From positions 1 through 9,289 of the forward strand of contig PXDE01000492.1 of NCBI GenBank assembly GCA_003566475.1: 9,289 nucleotides of DNA, given 5' to 3'. The notes beneath the pieces were generated by a model, which saw only the letters and a program-made list of their open reading frames with translations, searched no databases and was not told the origin of the DNA. Below, piece by piece: positions 6,226 through 9,289 of this stretch. Every line of letters starts with the position of its first letter. Positions within the stretch are counted from its first letter, which is position 1. The stretch is from PVC group bacterium. GTDB lineage: Bacteria; Verrucomicrobiota; Kiritimatiellia; SS1-B-03-39; PXDE01. The position numbers and the translations under genes were made by a program.

Positions 6226-7150
6226 CCCCGCCCCCCATCGCACCCCCTGGCGGCAGACCCGCTCGGCCCAGGCCGTGCGCACCTTCTTCCGCACCCTCGG
6301 CCTGCACGGGGTGCTCGCGGTCATCAGTTTCGCCCTCGCCCTGCCCTTCGTGTGGATGGTGATGACCAGCCTCTCCCACCTCGGCGAGGTGGGGGTGGGG
6401 ACCTGGGTGCCCGAGCGCCTGCGCTGGGAGAACTACGGGGAGGTGTTCCGCTACGAGCGCCAGGACATCGCGGCCGAGGACCTGGCCGTCTCCCCCGAGG
6501 ACCGGCCCCGGGGCATCCCCTTCGCCCGCTACTACTGGAACAGCGTGTTCGTCGCCTCCTGGGTCACCTTCCTCCAGGTGCTCACCAGCTCCCTGGCCGC
6601 CTTCTCCTTCGCCCGCCTCCGCTGGCCGGGCCGTGACCGCGTGTTCCTGCTCTACCTGGCCACCATGATGCTCCCCGGGCTGGTCATGATGATCCCCAAC
6701 TACCAGATCATGATCTACCTCGGCCTCGTCGACACCCTGGCCGGGCTCATCATCCCGGCCAGCTTCAGCGCCTTCGGCACCTTCCTGCTCCGGCAGTTCA
6801 TGCTCACCATCCCCACCAGCCTCGACGAGGCCGCCGAGATCGACGGCGCCTCGAAATGGCGCCTGTTCTGGGACGTCATCCTCCCCCTGTCCCGCCCCGG
6901 GCTCATCGTGCTCGCCATCTTCACCTTTATCGGCAACTACCACAGCTTCTTCTGGCCGCTGGTCATGATCCGCTCCCAGCACCGCTACACCCTGCCCATC
7001 GGCCTCCTCTACTTCGACTCCACCCGGGGCACCGAAACCACCCTCCTCATGGCCGCCGTCACCATGTCCGTGGTCCCCATGATCCTCCTCTTCGTCCTCC
7101 TCCAGAAATACCTGGTCAAGGGCATCCAGCTCGGGGCCGTGAAGGGCTAG
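6218..7150 (+). CDS. MalG-type sugar ABC transporter permease
   Basis: This is the second membrane subunit of the importer, with a normal length (310 aa). Hydrophobic segments lie at about 28-50, 106-130, 142-168, 172-190, 228-246 and 277-297. The EAA loop that docks the ATPase is canonical: EAAEIDGASKWRLFWDVILP (204-223). The C-terminus QKYLVKGIQLGAVKG is typical of MalG-like (CUT1) subunits, which end with a conserved short tail. The extracytoplasmic loop after the first segment (about 51-105) is somewhat longer than usual, containing an acidic stretch (SPEDRP). The start overlaps the previous stop by 8 nt (ATGAGTGA) and has no Shine-Dalgarno of its own, so translation is coupled. No ATP-binding subunit gene follows, as is common for CUT1 systems that share one ATPase. 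Confidence 0.93.
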   Translation: MSDPAPHRTPWRQTRSAQAVRTFFRTLGLHGVLAVISFALALPFVWMVMTSLSHLGEVGVGTWVPERLRWENYGEVFRYERQDIAAEDLAVSPEDRPRGIPFARYYWNSVFVASWVTFLQVLTSSLAAFSFARLRWPGRDRVFLLYLATMMLPGLVMMIPNYQIMIYLGLVDTLAGLIIPASFSAFGTFLLRQFMLTIPTSLDEAAEIDGASKWRLFWDVILPLSRPGLIVLAIFTFIGNYHSFFWPLVMIRSQHRYTLPIGLLYFDSTRGTETTLLMAAVTMSVVPMILLFVLLQKYLVKGIQLGAVKG

Positions 7151-7151
7151 G

Positions 7152-7164
7152 GCGCCTTCGGCGC
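7152..7164 (+). terminator. Weak hairpin after the transporter operon
   Basis: GCGCC (7152-7156) pairs with GGCGC (7160-7164) around a TTC loop, beginning two bases after the permease stop. No T-run follows, so it is not a proper intrinsic terminator. It may pause polymerase or protect the mRNA end. Confidence 0.3.
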
Positions 7165-7212
7165 GGGATTGGGGATTGGGGACTGGGGATTCGGGACTGG
7201 GGATTCGGGAGG
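7164..7212 (+). repeat. Heptamer array B (six units plus a degenerate one)
   Basis: Units are CGGGATT, GGGGATT, GGGGACT, GGGGATT, CGGGACT and GGGGATT, then degenerate CGGGAGG. It has an exact 7-nt period and fits NGNGAYN like the arrays at the window ends. Runs of 3-4 G every seven bases give the plus strand G-quadruplex potential. It sits in the convergent spacer between the transporter operon and the SRAP gene. Confidence 0.85.
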
Positions 7213-7221
7213 CGCGGCCCG

Positions 7222-7276
7222 CCCACCCATCCATCCAATCATCCACCCATCCACCCATCCAATCATCCATCCCCCC
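7222..7276. repeat. CCAT/CCAC low-complexity repeat overlapping a gene end
   Basis: This is a 4-nt-like repeat of CCAT, CCAC and CCAA. A 15-base block, CCATCCAATCATCCA, occurs twice, starting at 7231 and 7255. The last codons and stop (7263-7265) of the minus-strand SRAP gene lie inside it. Beyond the stop, the next minus frame reads through the repeat as Gly/Trp-rich peptide, which is not real coding. Confidence 0.75.
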
Positions 7277-7964
7277 ACAGCTCCCCCTGCCGGGCCACCG
7301 GGGCCGCCGGCTCCAGGCAGTCCGCCGCGTCGTGCTTCGGGGAGTTGACCTTCGGCGAGACCTCCCGGGCCACCAGATCGCCTTCCGGCAGCGGGTGGGT
7401 GAACTCGTGCAATGCCTCCGGCGGGCTGGCCGGATCGATCCACGCCGTCATGGCCTCGCCCTGAAGGATCACCGGCATCCGGTCATGGATGCGTTCGAGC
7501 AGAGGGTTGGCCCGGGTGGTCAGGATGGTGCAGGTCACCAGGGGCCCCTGGTCGTCGCCGTGCCATTCCTCCCACAGGCCGGCGAATGCGAACGGGCGCT
7601 CGTCGGGGAACGAGAACCAGAAGGGGATCCGATGGCCCCCGTCGCGCTTCTCCCATTCGTAGAACCCGTCGGCCAGGATCAGGGCCCGCCGCTTCCGGAA
7701 GGCGTCCCGGAAGGCCGGCTTGTCGGCCACCGTCTCGCTGCGGGCGTTGATCAGCCGGAAGCCCATCGCGGCATCGTCCGACCATGACGGCACCAGCCCC
7801 CACCGGGCGGTGCGGGCGGTCTCGATGTGGGGCTCGGCCACCATCAGCACCGGCTGGCTGGGCGCGATGTTGTAGCGCGGGGCGATCTCCGGAACCGTGA
7901 TCAGTCCCGGCACCGCCTCCCGCACCGTCTCGGGACGTGCCTTGAGCGTGAACCGGCCGCACAT
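7263..7964 (-). CDS. SRAP-domain protein (YedK/HMCES family)
   Basis: This protein shields abasic sites in single-stranded DNA by forming a covalent thiazolidine link through its N-terminal Cys. All key residues are visible: Cys2 in MCGRFT (Met is removed to expose it), NIAPSQPV (32-39), RWGLVPSW (54-61), Asn73 in LINARSET, Glu103 in DGFYEWEK and His160 in IHDRMPVIL. The length (233 aa) and full domain fit an active protein. The C-terminal ~25 residues after NSPKHD are family-variable. The start at 7964 is fixed by the required MCGRF. No strong Shine-Dalgarno is seen; the gene follows the AsmA-like gene by 18 nt on the same strand, so it is probably cotranscribed. The stop falls inside a CCAT repeat. 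Confidence 0.96.
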   Translation of the reverse strand: MCGRFTLKARPETVREAVPGLITVPEIAPRYNIAPSQPVLMVAEPHIETARTARWGLVPSWSDDAAMGFRLINARSETVADKPAFRDAFRKRRALILADGFYEWEKRDGGHRIPFWFSFPDERPFAFAGLWEEWHGDDQGPLVTCTILTTRANPLLERIHDRMPVILQGEAMTAWIDPASPPEALHEFTHPLPEGDLVAREVSPKVNSPKHDAADCLEPAAPVARQGELWGDG

Positions 7965-7982
7965 GGATCTGGCCCGGCCCGC

Positions 7983-8972
7983 CTACTTGTCGTTCCCGTC
8001 GTCGGTCTCGTCCTCGGCCGCCGGGTCGCCACCCAGCCGGCTCCGAAGGCTCCGCACCCCGCGTTCCACCGCGCGGTTGGCCCGGTCCGCCCCCTCGCGA
8101 ACCGTGTCCTCGGCCTGGCGGGCCGCTTCCTCGACCTTGGTCTCGGCCGCATCCGGGTCCGCGTCGTCTCCGTCCTTCGCCTCCTCGCCCCGGCGCAGCA
8201 GGCCTCGGGCTGCGTCGGTCACGCCGCGGGCCGCGTCCGTCACCGCGTCCGCCCCCCGTCCCACCACATTCACCGCCGCGCCGCCCACGGTGCCGGTGAG
8301 GTCCCTCAGCTCCTCGACGCCCGGAACCTGCTGGAGGACTCCGCCCGCCGACCGGAGCACCGTCTCCACCACGATGCGCACCACATCCGCGACCCCCAGC
8401 GGCGTCTGTTCGCCGATGCCGGTCAGCTCGACGTCCGCCAGGTGCAGGGTGCCCCCCATGCCTCCGACCGCCGTGGCCGCCACCTTGGCCGTGCCGCCGG
8501 TGATGAACAGGCGGTCGATCACCACCCGCTTGCCGGGCGCGTCCGGACCCGTGACCGGCGGCGGATCCTCTCCGGGAGGGCCGGCGATGCGGTCCTGGAT
8601 CACCTTCACGTTGCTGCCGCCCCGCACCCGGGCCTCGTACACCACCTCCGGCGCCGTCACCACCACCTCCCGGATGCGGATGGTGTCGGTGAGCAGGCTG
8701 CGGGTGTCGATGTCGAGCGTCAGCTCGCCCAGCGTGAGGATGAAGGGATTCTTGAACCCCTCCGGATTGGCCACGCTCAGGCCGGCGATCCGGCCGGTGC
8801 CCCGGAACGGGCGCAGGTTGACCTCTTCGAGGGTGATCTCGGTCCCGGTCACCCGGGGCCCCACCCGCTCGACCGCTGTCTTCACGATCCCATCGATCCG
8901 CCACACGGCGACGCCAAGGATCACGGCGAGGATGACCACGACCAGCAGCACGAACCGCAGCAGTTTCTTCAT
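7983..8972 (-). CDS. AsmA-like single-pass membrane protein
   Basis: The 329-aa product starts MKKLLRFVLLVVVILAVILG, an N-terminal membrane anchor (about 5-24). Residues 28-128 resemble the beginning of AsmA-like proteins: ITLEEVNL, then GRIAGLSVANPEGFKNP, then LGELTLDIDTRSLLTDTIRI, VTAPEVVYE and GGSNVKVIQ. By family knowledge AsmA-like proteins span the cell envelope and are linked to lipid or outer-membrane homeostasis. A second beta-rich piece (149-189) follows. From about 195 the protein changes to amphipathic helices with a duplicated VTDAARG (244-257), then an acidic tail (262-329) of apolipoprotein/LEA-like composition. It is much shorter than full AsmA. The start at 8972 is supported by GAGG 6 nt upstream; the open frame continues upstream to 9155 but loses coding character there. 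The SRAP gene follows 18 nt downstream. Confidence 0.82.
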   Translation of the reverse strand: MKKLLRFVLLVVVILAVILGVAVWRIDGIVKTAVERVGPRVTGTEITLEEVNLRPFRGTGRIAGLSVANPEGFKNPFILTLGELTLDIDTRSLLTDTIRIREVVVTAPEVVYEARVRGGSNVKVIQDRIAGPPGEDPPPVTGPDAPGKRVVIDRLFITGGTAKVAATAVGGMGGTLHLADVELTGIGEQTPLGVADVVRIVVETVLRSAGGVLQQVPGVEELRDLTGTVGGAAVNVVGRGADAVTDAARGVTDAARGLLRRGEEAKDGDDADPDAAETKVEEAARQAEDTVREGADRANRAVERGVRSLRSRLGGDPAAEDETDDGNDK

Positions 8973-9002
8973 AGGACGCCTCGGGGGTGGAGGTTGCCCG
9001 CA

Positions 9003-9031
9003 ACAGTAGCCCGTACCCGCGGGTTCGCCAA
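9003..9031 (-). promoter_or_regulatory. Candidate promoter for the AsmA-like/SRAP pair
   Basis: On the minus strand TTGGCG (9026-9031) and TACTGT (9003-9008) are exactly 17 nt apart. Transcription would start about 25 nt before ATG 8972, leaving room for the GAGG ribosome site (8979-8982). The hexamers match the sigma-70 consensus only partly. Confidence 0.3.
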
Positions 9032-9048
9032 GTGGAGAGGCGCTGTTC

Positions 9049-9083
9049 AGTGATCGGTGACCAGTGATCGGTGATCGGTGGTA
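9049..9083 (+). repeat. Heptamer array C (four units plus a degenerate one)
   Basis: Units are AGTGATC, GGTGACC, AGTGATC, GGTGATC and degenerate GGTGGTA. It has the same 7-nt period and NGNGAYN pattern as the arrays at 211-238 and 7164-7212. It lies upstream of the AsmA-like gene, just before repeat copy 2. Confidence 0.8.
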
Positions 9084-9090
9084 AGTCGCA

Positions 9091-9138
9091 GCCGCTGATT
9101 TCCTTGGTTGAGCCGAATAAGGGGTGAGACGGCTGGCG
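9091..9138 (+). repeat. 48-base dispersed repeat, copy 2
   Basis: This is the direct-orientation partner of 158-205, about 8.9 kb away. The last 28 bases (9111-9138) differ from copy 1 at only two positions. It is followed by a 34-nt hairpin insert absent from copy 1, then by the shared 18-base block at 9173-9190. Confidence 0.75.
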
Positions 9139-9172
9139 CGATCCGACTTCGCCAAGGCGCTACGTCGGACAA
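9139..9172 (+). repeat. 34-nt hairpin insert within the repeat copy 2 region
   Basis: The outer stem TCCGAC (9142-9147) pairs with GTCGGA (9164-9169), and the inner stem CGCC (9150-9153) pairs with GGCG (9156-9159). Its position is defined by comparison with copy 1: there a single T (206) separates the 48-base repeat from the GTTGCG block. It may be an inserted palindromic unit, or the ancestral form from which copy 1 lost it. Confidence 0.6.
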
Positions 9173-9176
9173 GTTG

Positions 9177-9190
9177 CGGGATACGTGATC
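9177..9190 (+). repeat. Heptamer pair D (CGGGATA, CGTGATC)
   Basis: Two NGNGAYN heptamers correspond by alignment to the first two units of the array after repeat copy 1 (CGAGATA, CGCGATA). This copy of the array is shorter; the sequence turns A-rich at 9193. Confidence 0.5.
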
Positions 9191-9209
9191 CTAAAAACGG
9201 CAGTTGACC

Positions 9210-9289
9210 CTATCCGGTGAGGAGGGGGAGGAGCCACTGGTCGGCTTCGGACAGGGGCGCGAGGGGCTTTCCACGGAGCCATTTCATGA
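9210..9289 (-). CDS. Probable 3' end of a minus-strand gene entering from the right
   Basis: Reading the minus strand from the window edge, an open frame runs to TAG at 9212-9210. The last 25 codons, including an internal ATG at 9287, encode KWLRGKPLAPLSEADQWLL and end PLLTG, with clear G/C bias at third positions. I do not recognise the protein. It is most likely the C-terminus of a longer gene that starts beyond the window. If ATG 9287 were the true start it would be a 25-aa peptide. The short stretch limits confidence. Confidence 0.4.
   Translation of the reverse strand, partial: MKWLRGKPLAPLSEADQWLLPLLTG

Noticed and set aside
3811..6324. An 837-codon open frame on the minus strand opposite the MalF-type permease
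   Set aside because: It is rich in Gly, Glu, His, Ala and Pro with no family motif, and is a mirror of a GC-rich gene whose plus-strand product has clear permease motifs.
7147..7443. An alternative minus-strand frame encoding a Trp/Gly/Met repeat through the CCAT region
   Set aside because: This is translation of a tandem DNA repeat; it has no independent start or domain and overlaps the real SRAP gene.
7483..9053. Long open frames in other phases across the SRAP and AsmA-like genes
   Set aside because: They are Gly/Arg/His/Pro-rich shadows; the chosen frames contain the complete SRAP residue set and an AsmA-like N-terminus.
9049..9083. Possible CRISPR repeats
   Set aside because: Units are 7 nt with no spacers, and no cas gene is present.
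158..9138. The 48-base repeats as ends of a composite transposon
   Set aside because: There is no transposase, no terminal inverted repeats and no target duplication in view; they are kept only as an unexplained repeat.
8973..9155. N-terminal extension of the AsmA-like protein up to 9155
   Set aside because: The extension crosses repeat copy 2 and heptamer array C and is low-quality coding; the start at 8972 has a well-placed GAGG and begins with a membrane anchor.

Overview
This is a GC-rich bacterial chromosome fragment with strong G/C third-position bias and mostly Shine-Dalgarno-type starts. The high GC, the dense low-complexity heptamer arrays between genes, the DoxX-type protein and the unusually built sugar ABC transporter make me think of the PVC superphylum (Verrucomicrobiota or a relative such as Kiritimatiellota). 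That is an impression from memory of such genomes. No rRNA or other marker gene is present to test it.

Layout. Bases 1-434 carry no convincing gene but hold one copy of a 48-base intergenic repeat, a heptamer array and a short 9-nt array. A small uncharacterised protein (435-791, minus) is divergent from a DoxX-family membrane protein (about 933-1484, plus). A type II toxin-antitoxin pair follows: a VapB-like RHH antitoxin (1556-1798) and a VapC PIN-domain toxin (1795-2220), overlapping by 4 nt. Next is a three-gene carbohydrate (CUT1-type) ABC transporter operon: a binding protein (2267-3913), a MalF-type permease (3913-6225) and a MalG-type permease (6218-7150). Each stop overlaps the next start, and no ATPase gene is present. 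After a repeat-rich convergent spacer (7151-7262) comes a minus-strand pair: an AsmA-like single-pass membrane protein (7983-8972), then a SRAP-domain DNA-protein-crosslink protein (7263-7964). The right end (8973-9289) holds a second copy of the 48-base repeat, another heptamer array, a 34-nt hairpin insert and probably the last 26 codons of a minus-strand gene entering from the right.

How the genes work together. The binding protein should capture a sugar or oligosaccharide outside the inner membrane and hand it to the two permeases, with a shared ATPase encoded elsewhere. The MalF-type subunit is the most striking object here. It is about 770 aa instead of about 300. Two insertions add six predicted membrane segments and a roughly 280-residue extracytoplasmic domain with a coiled-coil stretch and a carbohydrate-binding-module-like beta region. 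The binding protein has no lipobox cysteine, an N-terminal hydrophobic anchor and an extra charged C-terminal tail. Together these suggest a modified sugar importer that holds its binding protein or substrate at the membrane.

The spacers at both ends and after the transporter operon carry tandem heptamers that all fit one pattern, NGNGAYN, in the same phase. This pattern, the 48-base repeat and its hairpin-bearing variant are the main unexplained non-coding structures.
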